Positions 42,422 through 52,464 of a stretch of 64,000 nt of DNA are shown piece by piece. The position numbers and the translations under genes were made by a program. The notes under the pieces were generated by a model. That model worked only from the letters and a program-made list of their open reading frames with translations, did no database searches and had not been told where the DNA came from. The number at the start of each line of letters is the position of its first letter. Position 1 is the stretch's first letter. The DNA is from Porphyra umbilicalis. Lineage: Eukaryota; Rhodophyta; Bangiophyceae; Bangiales; Bangiaceae. The stretch covers positions 1 to 64,000 of the forward strand of contig KV918906.1 of NCBI GenBank assembly GCA_002049455.2. The letters run 5' to 3'.

Positions 42422-42553
42422 CAGTCGTTCTCCGAAAAATTCCGCACTCCAACTGTTGCAAAAGAGTTCCAAATCGGCCTCTACGACCCCGCAGAGGCCG
42501 ATTTGGAACACTTTTGGGACAGTTGTAGTGCGGGATTCTTCAGAGAACGGCTG
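42422..42553. mobile_element. 132-bp hairpin MITE, copy H1
   Basis: An almost complete palindrome starting CAGTCGTTCTCCG and ending GAGAACGGCTG, flanked by TA (42420-42421, 42554-42555). The arms include CCGCACTCCAACTGTTGCAA and AGAGTTCCAAATCGGCCTCT. As RNA it would fold into one long stem of about 60 bp. No coding capacity. Confidence 0.92.
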
Positions 42554-42570
42554 TAGAGGCGCGGCATGTA

Positions 42571-42702
42571 CAGCCGATCTCTCAAAAACCTCGCACGCCA
42601 ACTGTCACACAACTCTTACAAATCGGTCTGCAGGGGGTCGCAGAGGCCGATTCGTAAGAGTGGTGCAACAGTTGGCGTGCGAGGTTTTGGCGAGAACGGC
42701 TG
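42571..42702. mobile_element. 132-bp hairpin MITE, copy H2 (diverged)
   Basis: Same length and ends (CAGCCGATCTCTC and GAGAACGGCTG), TA at 42569-42570 and 42703-42704, but with changed arm sequence (CTCGCACGCCAACTGT). It lies 17 bp from H1. The changes are largely compensated between arms, so the palindrome is kept. Confidence 0.88.
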
Positions 42703-42704
42703 TA

Positions 42705-43132
42705 CACCTCACTTCGACACGGGTACACCTGTGACATCCTCTGGTTAGGGCGCCGTCACATTTTTCCTCAGCATCCTACAGGCGCTAGCCGGCCGACGGG
42801 CACTAGTAGTGGATAAGGAGGCGTGACATATGTTATGTTAACAGCCCTAATGTTATATATAGCAAGCAGCGCTTCCCGGTTATGTGCTAAAAAACTTGGC
42901 CTGCCCGACGAACGGCTGTGACTGTGAAGCGTTTTGCAATTGGCGTTTACACCACGACTCATGACAAGCCATCCCAGATGAAGATTCCCTTGACCGTGTG
43001 GATGCCCAGTGTCCGTCTGGGCATTCGATACGGGTAGCTCCGTGCGGTGGGTCCAGTGGGGGGTCCCTCGTGGCACACACGGTGTCCCGCCCGCCCCCCA
43101 CCGTTCCCTTCCACGTTCCTCCCTATGCCGAT
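42705..43132. other. unassigned spacer
   Basis: No gene or element is recognised. The GC content rises after about 43050. Confidence 0.4.
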
Positions 43133-43402
43133 ATGGCTGGCCCCTATCCCTTGTTGTTTCTTGTCGTCTTGACGTGCGGCGCGATGGTCACCTCTGCGGC
43201 CGTTGGCCGGACGCCGGCGACAGCGCTGTGGCTGCGGCGCGGCGGCACGCCCGCCACCGCCACCGCCGCCGACGCCGCGACGGGCACGTTTGCGGCAGGC
43301 CTGCGCTCCCCCTCTTCCCTCGCTTCCACCGGCGTGGCCGCTGTCGACACTCCCGGCGTCGCACTCGCGTCGGCGGCTGTGGCATCCGCGGCAACCCGAG
43401 AT
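43133..43402 (+). CDS. possible first exon with signal peptide
   Basis: From ATG 43133 the frame reads MAGPYPLLFLVVLTCGAMVT, a good N-terminal hydrophobic signal with possible cleavage after SAA, then an Ala/Thr/Gly-rich segment. Third codon positions are mostly G/C, as in other probable exons. The frame meets the edge of a 1.7-kb insertion at 43403. The product would enter the secretory pathway or, in an alga, possibly a plastid; no family can be named from this piece. Confidence 0.4.
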
Positions 43403-45093
43403 CGTCAGAACAATGGTCATCCTGGACGGGAGGAAATCCCGTTCAGGCCCCTGTTACGGCACGGCGCCTGAACAAGGGAATTCCTGTTACAAACGTTGTT
43501 CATGCGCACGGACCTGATCTCGAGGTCAGACGTTAGCAGATCGCGAGACACACACTTAATGCTCCTGTTAACCAGGGTCGATTATTATTGCGCTAATCTC
43601 TTGACGATGACAGGTACCTGGCGGCCCATGCACACCACTCGTTGATGCTGCTCTGTTTTATGTTTGGAGGGACTACGGCTGGGACTACGGCCATGAGGAC
43701 AACCAAACGGTGCACCCATCACAGCTGACCATGTACTAACGGCGGCAGCAACACAAGGGGGGGTGCCAGTCGGCAGGTAGTACCGCGAACAAGGCACAAA
43801 GACCGCGACAGATGCCGTACCATCCAAACCCACATCAAACGAGAGTTCGAGATATCGAGAGAGGAGAAGACTAAAAAACAAGAGCAACGATACGATGGGA
43901 CAAAACAGGGGACATACTACATAGAGGGCAGGAAGTGGGGGACGGATGTAGGGAGGAGGGGGGAGAGAGAAATCCACTCAGGAAGTGGGAGAAAGACATA
44001 CACGATACGCAGGAAAAAAACATGCATGGACGGTAGCACATGTAGGCACGATTCAGATGCGAGCTACCACAGATGCCAGTGAACGAGGGCTCTCTGTACG
44101 CTTGCGCAACATCCGGTGCAATGACCTCGATGAAACACACGCAATGACAGACAGACGAACGATAGACAGGAGAGAAACCAACCACAAACAGCGCACAGCA
44201 TACCTGCTGGAAGACTGGCTCAAAGACCCAGCATGGTAGGGGGATGCGCAGTTGGGGAGGGGGACGTTGGTGCACGACAGCTACAGCCGTTCTCCCAAAA
44301 ATCCCGCACTCCAACTGTTGCAAAAGAGTTCCAAATCGGCCTCTGCGGGGTCGTAGAGGCCGATTTGGAACTCTTTTGCAGCTGTTGGAGTGCGGGATTT
44401 TTGGGAGAACGGCTGTAGAGCCGGGAGAGATCGGCACGGGCGCACCGATCTCGGATGACGACTGCAGTGGTCTTGCTCGCCGGCGGCGCGGTAGTGGAGG
44501 GTCGGGTCATCACAGGCTTTAGCCCGTCACTCTGAGTCGTCTCCAATTGACAAGATAAGTCTGTTTTCTCCATGGAGACATCCGACCTACCACGAGGGCT
44601 ACGTGTGGTATAGCTCAGTTTGATTGGCCGGCCATTCCCATACATGCTTGACATCATTCGTCGTCTCACGAAGTTTACAAATATTTGGTCATCGATCGAC
44701 TTTACAGAGCAACTCAGGGTAAGTTCTGGAGCGGCGGCGGCGGTCTCGCGCGTGCACCTCAGGTCCGAGAACACGCCTTGGCGTCCACTTTTTGTGCACC
44801 GCGCGTGTGTGGCCAAGAGGCATCCAGGCCCATGCAGGACCCCGACCTGGACAGTTTACGTCTTCGCAATCTATTGCAGGAATATCATTGGCTTGGATTA
44901 GCGCGACAGTCTTGCATGACCTCGGGATCATCAACGAGATGGTTCAGGGCCTGGCACAGCTTTCCTGAACGGAAACTCCTCCCGTTTAGGCGTTTATTAC
45001 AGCACAGACGCCTGGACGGGAAACCTCCCGTTCAAGGGCTTCTTGATCGGGACTCCCGTTCAGGCTCCCGTTCAAGTGTCCACAGTTCTGACG
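43403..45093. mobile_element. TIR element of 1.7 kb in the GC-rich island
   Basis: The left end CGTCAGAACAATGGTCATCC is matched by the inverse of the right end, CGTCAGAACTGTGGACACTT (imperfect), followed in both by words of the CCTGAACGGGA/TTGAACGGGAG type. AT flanks both ends (43401-43402, 45094-45095). Base composition drops from very GC-rich to about average across both edges. Within it lie hairpin MITE H3 and a stretch (43820-44060) similar to 2670-2890. No transposase frame is recognised. The short duplication makes the call tentative. Confidence 0.5.
44284..44415. mobile_element. 132-bp hairpin MITE, copy H3
   Basis: Ends CAGCCGTTCTCCC and GGGAGAACGGCTG with TA at 44282-44283 and 44416-44417. 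It is a near-perfect palindrome with a loop of roughly 15 bases around GCGGGGTCGT. Confidence 0.93.
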
Positions 45094-45223
45094 ATGGCGG
45101 GCGCCCCGCGCGGCGCCGCGACGGGCGCAGCGCGTGCCCCCCCAGCACTTGGCTCCCCGCCCCCCGCCAGTGAAAGCGCTCTGGCCCCAGCCTGCCCGCC
45201 CATCAGGCAAAGCGCTCACGTGA

Positions 45224-45307
45224 GACGGAAATGCGTGCGCGTGAGACGAAAATGCGCTCGCGTGAGACGGATATGCGCTCGCATGAGACGGATATGCGCC
45301 CCCGCCC
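45224..45307 (+). repeat. 21-bp tandem repeat, about four units
   Basis: Units of the type GCGCTCGCGTGAGACGGATAT. One plus frame reads as a seven-residue repeat (ETDMRSR). It lies just inside the GC-rich side of the 1.7-kb insertion. Confidence 0.75.
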
Positions 45308-45401
45308 GCCGCCGCCGGCGGTGCCGTCCCGTTTGCAGCGCGCCTCTCCCCTGCCTGCCTACCCTGCCTTCCTCACCACGCGCCCCGGACGCCCCCACCC
45401 C

Positions 45402-45525
45402 CAGATTTTTGACCTCAAGGCCGGCACGTGGGCGCCCGCCGGCACCGCGCCCGACCTCCCTACCCCCCACGCGGGCGCCCTCACCATCCGACGCGGTGCT
45501 CCTCGCCGGCGGCAAAGGCGGCCGC
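45402..45525 (+). pseudogene. possible Kelch-type blade fragment
   Basis: One plus frame reads IFDLKAGTWAPAGTAPDLPT then PHAGALTI, and the next frame from 45490 reads DAVLLAGGKGGR. Together they have the order expected for a Kelch/galactose-oxidase-like repeat: Asp, a Trp six residues later, then a hydrophobic strand ending in GG. A frame change is needed at about 45488. CCCCCACCCCCAG before 45404 looks like a splice acceptor. One blade alone is weak evidence; chance similarity in GC-rich DNA is possible. Confidence 0.25.
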
Positions 45526-46578
45526 ACCGCCCACACTGCCGGCGAGGCGCTCGCCTGCAGGTTGGGACGCCCGCCGCGGCTCATGGGTGTGGTCGGCCCT
45601 CCCCCAGGCGCTTGTGCAGTCGCCCATCGACATGCAGCCAGACGTGGTCACCCGCGCGGCCCCCCGCCACACCCACAACACGCAGTATGGGGAGGGGGGA
45701 GGTGGTTGTCGACGTGCCCCCTGACCAAACGGTGGCGACGCTGCGGTTCCTCCAAACCCACTCGTCCGCCCTGTACGCTGAGCCTTGGGTGGCGTGTGAC
45801 GCTTGCCTGTGCAGCGCTCTTCTCCACCCGTGCTCTCATGAGGAGCACGCTGCCCATCCCCCCCTCGCATCGGTCCCCTGCACGCCCGCGTCGCGTCGAC
45901 GAGGGCGTCGAGGTACGCCGCGCCGAGCGCGGCCGCCAGCACCCGCACCGTCGGCGGCGGGACGAGGCCCGCCGGCGCCCCCACCGGAAACCGGCGGGCG
46001 GTCAGGGCCGACCGCAAGCCCGCCGCACGCGCCACGCCCGCCAGCGTGCCGACCGTGCCGAGGCCTCCCGCGCCGCCGCCCGCGGCGGTCACCCCCAACG
46101 GGATACCGCCCAGCGCGTCTGGGAGCACACCCCCCGCGACGACCACGTCGGCGGCGGCCGCCAATAACGCTGCCGCCTCGCCGAGCGCCTCGACAGCGTC
46201 GGCCCCGGTTGGCGACGCGGCCACCGACAGCGCCGTCGGCGCCGCCGCCAACACGCCGCAGCCCACGTGGTGCACGGCGGCCGCCAGCCGCAACGCGCCG
46301 CCGCTGCCGCCGCCCAGGTTATTGGAAACCTGCAGCGCCACACTCCGGCCGGGCGCGGCGAGCGCGTCGGCGGCGGCCGCCGCGAGCGTCGAGCCGATGA
46401 CCGCCGACCTGCAGCGGGCCGCCGCGACCGCCACGTGCGCGGTGCGGGCGGCCTCGTGCCGCACGCCCGCCGCCGCCGCCGGGTGGCGGGCACGGGCAGG
46501 GGTCTGGGTGCGGCAACCGGCCGACGGGCATCGAGGGGCGCTTGACAGCGCGGAGCTCGCCCGCGTTTGGGGCTCCAC
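45481..46578 (-). CDS. uncharacterised Ala/Val/Gly-rich protein, probable exon
   Basis: The minus frame between about 46480 and 45870 has about 95% G/C third positions and a globular-looking, hydrophobic translation: HVAVAAARCRSAVIGSTLAA, VALQVSNNLGGGSGGALRLA, ADVVVAGGVLPDALGGIPLG, then TVRVLAAALGAAYLDALVDA. The NNxGG-GSGG stretch recalls nucleotide- or phosphate-binding loops such as those of dihydroxyacetone kinase, but the surrounding residues do not follow that family and I do not assign it. The last 120 codons before the stop at 45481 look like shadow sequence, so the true end may be a splice site near 45870. Upstream parts may lie in other frames at 46540-47820, separated by C-runs. Confidence 0.45.
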   Translation of the reverse strand: MEPQTRASSALSSAPRCPSAGCRTQTPARARHPAAAAGVRHEAARTAHVAVAAARCRSAVIGSTLAAAAADALAAPGRSVALQVSNNLGGGSGGALRLAAAVHHVGCGVLAAAPTALSVAASPTGADAVEALGEAAALLAAAADVVVAGGVLPDALGGIPLGVTAAGGGAGGLGTVGTLAGVARAAGLRSALTARRFPVGAPAGLVPPPTVRVLAAALGAAYLDALVDATRACRGPMRGGDGQRAPHESTGGEERCTGKRHTPPKAQRTGRTSGFGGTAASPPFGQGARRQPPPPSPYCVLWVWRGAARVTTSGCMSMGDCTSAWGRADHTHEPRRASQPAGERLAGSVGGAAAFAAGEEHRVGW

Positions 46579-46941
46579 GGACGCTGAGCTGGACGGCCGC
46601 GGTCAGGTCCTGCGCCTCTACGCCGCCGCCGCCGCCGCCACCGTCGCCGGCAGCCCCCCCCCCTCCACCACTGCCCCGCCCGTCCGCCGCGGCAGCGGCA
46701 TCGTGCGCCGCCAGCCGACGGGCGTCGAGCGCCGCCGCTGCGGCGACGCGCGACACGGCCGCGGCGGCCGTCCCGCGCCGCTCATCGGCGGCCACCGAGG
46801 GGATGGGCGCCCGCGTCGGCGTGCCCGCCCCCAGGGCGTCGGGGACGCTGCGGAGCCACGGGGACGTGGCGCCCGCCGTGCGCCCGCCGCAGCGCCCGAG
46901 GTGCACGCTGGGGCGGCGGGAAGGTCGTAGCAGACCTCCCC

Positions 46942-46980
<39 letters not shown>

Positions 46981-47880
46981 CCGTCGGCGTCATAAAAGGC
47001 CGTCGCCGGCCCGCAGGGCGCCCGCCACCCCCCCCCCCCCCCCCCCCGCCCGCAGCCGGTCCGACACGGTGGCGAGCGCAGCGGCGGCGCCACCGACCGA
47101 GGCGAGCGCGTCGGCGGGGGGCGCCGCGCGGGCGGCGACCGGCGCCCCCCACACCAACCCGACGGGGAGCGCCCTCACGGCGGCCCCGCGGGCGCACCGT
47201 CCGCGTCTGCCCCCCCACGCGCGGGCGTCGAGGGGCCCCGCGGCGGCCGGCCGCGACGCTGCCGCCACGGTCACCGCCCCTGCCGACGCGGGCGGCTCCC
47301 CCCCCCCCCCCCCCCCGCCCGCCGCCGCACCCGCCTCACCCGCCAGTGCGGACCGCACCGCCGCCGCGGTGACGGCGGCGGCGGCCGCCGTCGCCCGCCG
47401 CCTCGGCACGCACCGCCGTCCACGCCGCCGGCGGGGGCGGGGCGGGGCGGCGGCGGCGGCGGCGGCGGCGGCGGGCGCGCCGGCCGCCGCCCGCGCCGGC
47501 GCCGGCGGTCGCGACCGCCGGCGCGACGTCGACGGCGCGCCGCCGGCGCGGCGGCGCCGTGCGGGCGGCGCGCCCCCCCCCGAGGGGGGTGGTGAGGGCG
47601 CCACACGGACGCACCCGCCGCCGCGCGGCGGGGCGCCAGCGACGGACCGGTGGCGGGGGCAGACGCAGGGCGCCGCCGCCGCCGCCGCCGCGTCGGCCGC
47701 CGCCACGCAGACGGCGGCCAGCCGCTGCTCCGCGGCGGCGGCGACGATGGTGGCGGCGGCGTCGCCGCTGGTGAGGACGGCTGCTGGCGCACCCGTCGTT
47801 GCGGTGGCGGCGGCGGCCACCGCGGGGGAACGTCGGCGGGGGCACCCGCGGCAGGCAGGGATGTGAGTCGATAATTATCA
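46579..47880 (-). other. GC-rich region with partial minus-strand frames and C37 run
   Basis: A run of 37 C lies at 46943-46979 and about 20 more near 47029-47047. Minus frames on either side contain plausible but discontinuous peptides (PAAVLTSGDAAATIVAAAAE near 47790, VPDALGAGTPTRAPIPSVAA near 46830). They might be exons of the gene ending near 45.9 kb, broken by introns or by errors at the homopolymers. All other frames are Pro/Arg low complexity. Confidence 0.35.
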
Positions 47881-48900
47881 CACGATAATGATCGTCATAA
47901 TTACTGAAAACGCGTTCGCGGAAATACCCTGGACTTGTTTACAACGTGCGAAGCAGCCGCCGACGACCAGCCCACGCGAACCACCCCCCTCGCGCGCCCG
48001 CGCATCCTCGGCAAAAAAGCCACCGCCAACAAGCACCGCCGCCGCCGCCGCCCACGCCGCCGCCGTCACCGCCGCGCCTCCCCCCCCCAGAGACAAGCAG
48101 ACGAATATCCCCGCACCTCCAGACGTGCACACCGCCGCCAGCCTACCGTCGCACCCGTCCCGGTCGCCACGGCCGCGGCAGTTGGGCGCCGCCGCCGCTG
48201 CCGCAGGCAGGCCGCCGTCAAACTCCGCGCCGCCGTCCGCCGCCGGCGCGTCGGCGGCGGTGCGCACGCCCGCTAGCGGCGGCAGCGGCTACGGTGGGGC
48301 CAGGACCACAGGAAACCCACCCGTCGCAGTTGCGGCGATGGCGGGCGCGACAGCGGCGGCAGCCGCGGCAGGGGAGGCGGCGGTGGCGCTGCCGGCGCCC
48401 TTCCCCGCTCCCAACGGCGGCGGAGCTCGTCCCCCATCAGACAGTGGCGGGGGCGAGGAGTGGGGGGGCACCGCAACGGGCGGGGCCCCCGTCAACGCTG
48501 CCGCCGCGTCGGCGCGGGGGCGGCGGCGCCTCGGACCATGCCACATCGCGCGCGACGGGCGGTGCGGCCGCCGGCGGGGACACCCACACGCGCGCGCGGG
48601 GGGGTGGGTGGGGCTGGTCGCCTCGTCGGCGCGGCGGCCGACCGCGCCCCGGCTGTGTTGGTCGCGGGCGGTCGCGTACGGACGCGCGCGCGAGGGGTGT
48701 GTCGGGCGTGTGTGGCCGCCGCGGTGGTGACCCCGACGACAGCGGTGGTGCCGCCGTCGGCAGCTCCCGCCGGCCGTCCGAGAGCCCTCTCCTCCAGGAC
48801 GATGGGTCGCGAGCGTCTGCTTGAAAATTCGAACAGAATGTGCCTTGGTTGTCCCGTGGAGCGCCATCGCCGGACTTAACCACAAAATACAGTCGGCGCG
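47881..48900. other. GC-rich low-complexity region
   Basis: A minus frame at 48267-47878 contains a hydrophobic stretch (FVCLSLGGGGAAVTAAAWAA) that could be a membrane segment. Plus frames are Pro/Ala-rich. No family is recognised. Confidence 0.3.
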
Positions 48901-49866
48901 TCTGACCAGATCGACGTTTCCGGGAGTCTGAACGCACCACCCCCATTCTGAGGCAACTGACCCGGACATCCTACGAAAAGCGACGTACGGCGTCCGTATG
49001 ACCGCGGCTGACATGCTACAAACGAGAAAAGCTACAGAAAGTGCTGGACGCATGTTGCGCACCGAACCATGCCCAAAGGACCCGCAGCAGTGATCAATAC
49101 ACTGCGTACCGCCCGAAAAGGTGTGCACACGGGGCCAACCGCAAGTACTCCCGCGCGTGCACTGGAGAAAAAAAAAGTTATGTGTGTGACCCCATGCGCA
49201 TGTTGATAAGTACCCTAGACTAATGTCCAGGGAATTGCGAAATCATCGAAATCATGCCAGCACGACCTGATAATGATCGTCTGTCGTCCACGTGTTCGTA
49301 TTTATTGAAAAAAATACATGCCATGCAGCACGTGGAACAAGCGGATCCTGGACTCGCTGTCACCGCCTCAGTCGGTCTTTGCCTGCAGAGCTCGCCTGCT
49401 CGATGCCCCTGCTGCGCCACGGGCATGTGCGCACCCGACCGCCGCCGTGCAGGTGGGAGGAGTGCTGCTATATGCCATGCTACACTCCTGCCCGGCCGCA
49501 CGCCGCGTGGCGGCGGCCGCCGCTATCGCCGTCGTGATGGCGTGTGTTGGTCCGGCGGTCGTCGCCGCCGCCTTCCGCCCACACGCATGCCATCTCTTCG
49601 CAAGCTGGTCGCCATTTCTCCTCCCCCCGGCATTCCAGAGAGCAAAGCCTCACACACCTCAACCCTGGTGAGGGTGGCCGTGTGGCGGTCGCGGTCGGCC
49701 CGTAACCACCGCACCCCCCCCCCCCCCTCAGCCCCTGTCCGCCGCAAACGTGGCGGCGGCCGCCGCGCGAGCTGGCCACCCCGTCGTCTCAATGACGGCG
49801 AGCGCGTGCCGCGCGGTGGAGGCGGCGGCGCACCCCTATAGGCATAGTGTGGCGGGGCGCGAGTAC
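48901..49866. other. unassigned DNA
   Basis: GC content drops near 48850 and rises again at 49440. Overlapping frames on both strands lack recognisable domains. Confidence 0.35.
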
Positions 49867-49913
49867 GCACATACGCACATACGCACATACGCACATACGC
49901 ACATACGCACATA
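49867..49913. repeat. microsatellite (GCACATAC)n
   Basis: About six units of the octamer GCACATAC directly abut the left end of hairpin MITE H4, whose TA target lies within the last unit. Confidence 0.9.
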
Positions 49914-50045
49914 CAGCCGTTCTCCCAAAAATCCCGCACTCCAACTATTGCGAAAGAGTTCCAAATCGGCCTCTGCGGGGTCGTAGAGGCCGATTTGGAA
50001 CTCTTTTGCGACAGTTGGAGTGCGGGATTTTTGGGAGCACGGCTG
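49914..50045. mobile_element. 132-bp hairpin MITE, copy H4
   Basis: Ends CAGCCGTTCTCCC and GGGAGCACGGCTG, TA at 49912-49913 and 50046-50047, near-perfect palindrome and nearly identical to H3. It inserted into the octamer microsatellite. Confidence 0.93.
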
Positions 50046-50047
50046 TA

Positions 50048-50846
50048 CGCACACTCTTTCCACGTGAAGTGAATCATCGCCATCCGACTGGCCATGAACT
50101 GGATCTTACAGTACGTGCCCACGTGCAAGCAAATACGAACAAGTCGAGTAGAACTACGCGAACCTTAAAGACTTCGCTGAGAGGTTTCATGCAAAAAAAC
50201 TAGGACTCCTTGCTAAAACAGAAGCATGCACGTGGCGCGTCCTTTCATGTTCACCAGAAAACGACGAGAGGGCAGCGATCATGCATGGTCAAAGAGTTGA
50301 TCGGAGCTTTATAAGAGTTGCAAAGAGACGAAGTGACCTCCCTCAAACGTACCCAACCCTTCACGTCGTGCCTGGACCACGATAGCATAGCAAGAATACT
50401 CAGCCTCGAACGAAACGAACAGGAAGCCTGGGCATGTTACGTTGTGTACGCGGCTGTGATGGGGTTCCCTTCGCGTCAGAGCATACTGGAGGAACCCAAC
50501 CAGCCGCCCATCGTTTCTGCCCGGGTGATACATCCCTTAGCTCTCACATGCGATCTTGTTTGCTTGCGTTGTTTTTTCTTTAGCTTCCGCAGTATCACCT
50601 ATAGATCTAGGGTTTTCGAGCATGCTGTGTGCTTTGTAGCGTTTCCTGGAGTGAGCATTTTCACCTGAAAAGCCAATTTGGGCATTGAACTTAACCAGAG
50701 CAAATGGACTTGGCTTCAAGTATGCCACGTGGAGTTCACTGTGGAAACGTGGACTTCACGGAGCGCCACGTGAAGTTCTCGGGCACTGATAGGTGATCAC
50801 ACACGCACGTGCCGAAGGAGAACGAACAGGCTGTCAGACACGCGTC
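50048..50846. other. unassigned intergenic DNA
   Basis: No gene or element is resolved; AT content is higher than elsewhere. Confidence 0.4.
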
Positions 50847-51662
50847 GACGCCTAGTTAAGACCGCCTCCAGCGGCTCTTTTGGATTTCAGGGCCCAGGAA
50901 GCCACCTGATTGGATTGGTCCAACAATTTCGGCTTTCTATTGGCGGCTGCGGTGGCCGGCAGTGGGGTTGGAAAAGAACGCACTTACTGCTTCCACGTCC
51001 TCAGTTTTTCCTGCGGAAGTGGATGTGGGCCAATCAGCGCATGACACCTACTGAACAGGCGAGATGCCCTTGAGTCGACTCCCAGTGAAGGCCGGTCTCT
51101 GATCTGTCTTCGGCTCTCATGCGAAAGAGATGACATCCGACGAGCCCAGTTCGAAGAAGATGCAGTTTGCTGCCTGAGCCGATAGCGGTCGGGTGGGTTG
51201 TCTTCATACCATTGGGTTCAACTCAGAGCGCTGATCACGATGATGCCAAAAACATACGGTCCACCCAAGACTATCAACAAAAGAACCCAGAGTAATTGGA
51301 CTGCCTTCGTTGACGGCAGAGCTGGTGTTGTCCGGTCCTGCTGACCGCACATCATGGTTGTATGCAGATCCTCCTTTACCATATAGTTATTGAAGTCCAG
51401 GGCCGGCCCCCAAGGTGCTTGGAAACAAAATGGGCGAAAGGAGAGGCCGCCGGATGGCGGCACAGCGATCAAGAGCACGGTGCGGGATGATCCGGCGACG
51501 GGCGGACGTGGTGGCGAGCAGACGGGCTGCCAAATCGCCGCTCCGACACGAGAGTGTCGACCAGAGCCACTGGAGGCCACACCAGAATCGCGGCGCTTTC
51601 AGGCAACTTCTGTAATGGCATCTTGCTTTTCAAATCCGAAAGAGCCACCTTAACTAGGCGTG
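50847..51662 (-). mobile_element. CACGCCTAGTTAAG family, element 4 (deletion derivative)
   Basis: An 816-bp element in reverse orientation relative to element 3. Its left end (GACGCCTAGTTAAGACCGCC, first base changed) equals the right end of element 3. Its right end (inverse CACGCCTAGTTAAGGTGGCT) equals the left end of element 3, including the subterminal GGCTCTTTTGGATTT words. Target duplication CGTC (50843-50846, 51663-51666). About 3.2 kb is missing, including both ORFs. Near 51240-51300 it keeps the segment matching about 26890-26980 of element 3. Confidence 0.9.
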
Positions 51663-51666
51663 CGTC

Positions 51667-52464
51667 AGGTCGCTTTAAAAATAGCACACCCAACAACGTA
51701 TTCCCCAAGTTCGAATACGCTGACGTGACAGAAACGTGTCTCGTAAATACGCCACGTGCCTGAATTTCAGCTCTTGGGCATGGGGAGGGTCCCACAGCAA
51801 CGTCAGGCACCCCAAAACGCTCAGATAGAACTTGAAGACAGTTGATCTGAATCGGGTAAGTCCTCCGACATTGATGCGTCAAAAATGGGGGGAGGCGCCC
51901 ATTTTCTCACCGATTTGGGGGGACCCGCTGCTCCTCCCCATTTTTTTCTGGCGTGCCATTGGCTGTTGCAGATTCAGTTCCTTTCGGAAACCGAGCTCAC
52001 GTGGCATGATCAGATTTCAAATCATACGGCCCAAAACTGGCGCTTTCCGGGGCTGGCTACGATCTCGGCGATCACTATCGAGACCAAGAAAAGCCTGAAC
52101 GAGTCTGACCGTTTCAGGACCCCCCATTCGACGCACGTTGAGGGTGTGGTGGGTCGCTCCGCTGCCGCCTTCTGTGGCGCGCACAACGTGAATTAGGGCA
52201 CGGCGGCGGCGTTCCCCAGGCACTGGCTTCCGCAGCCTCGCGAGATCGTTTCTGTCCGTGCTCGCGGCGGGGGGCGGGGGACGTTGGAGGCTGCGAGATG
52301 GGATAAACTTGTGGGCCTGTCGGAGGGGGCAGTGGGACGAGGTCCTGTCGGCGCCCCGCGGCGTGACTGCGTGACGGCGACAGGCGCGTCGCGACCCCCG
52401 TGTCCACTGTCGACGTCACCGTCGACAACACCGTCTTCTTCCCACGATTGACGATCCACTCGAC
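51667..52464. other. unassigned 5' flank of Harbinger transposase
   Basis: A pair of inverted AAAAATGGGGGGAGG and CTCCTCCCCATTTTT-like words near 51883 and 51930 could form a hairpin. From 52190 the DNA becomes GC-rich. I could not identify the transposon terminus. Confidence 0.35.

Noticed and set aside
45481..46578. Assignment of the minus-strand exon to dihydroxyacetone kinase, an NAD(P)HX epimerase-like fold or an amidase on the basis of NNLGGGSGG
   Set aside because: Only the short Gly-rich loop fits. Flanking catalytic or substrate-binding motifs of those families are absent, so no name is given.
42422..50045. Annotating the 132-bp hairpins as microRNA genes
   Set aside because: TA duplications and dispersed copies show they are MITEs; small-RNA production would need read data.
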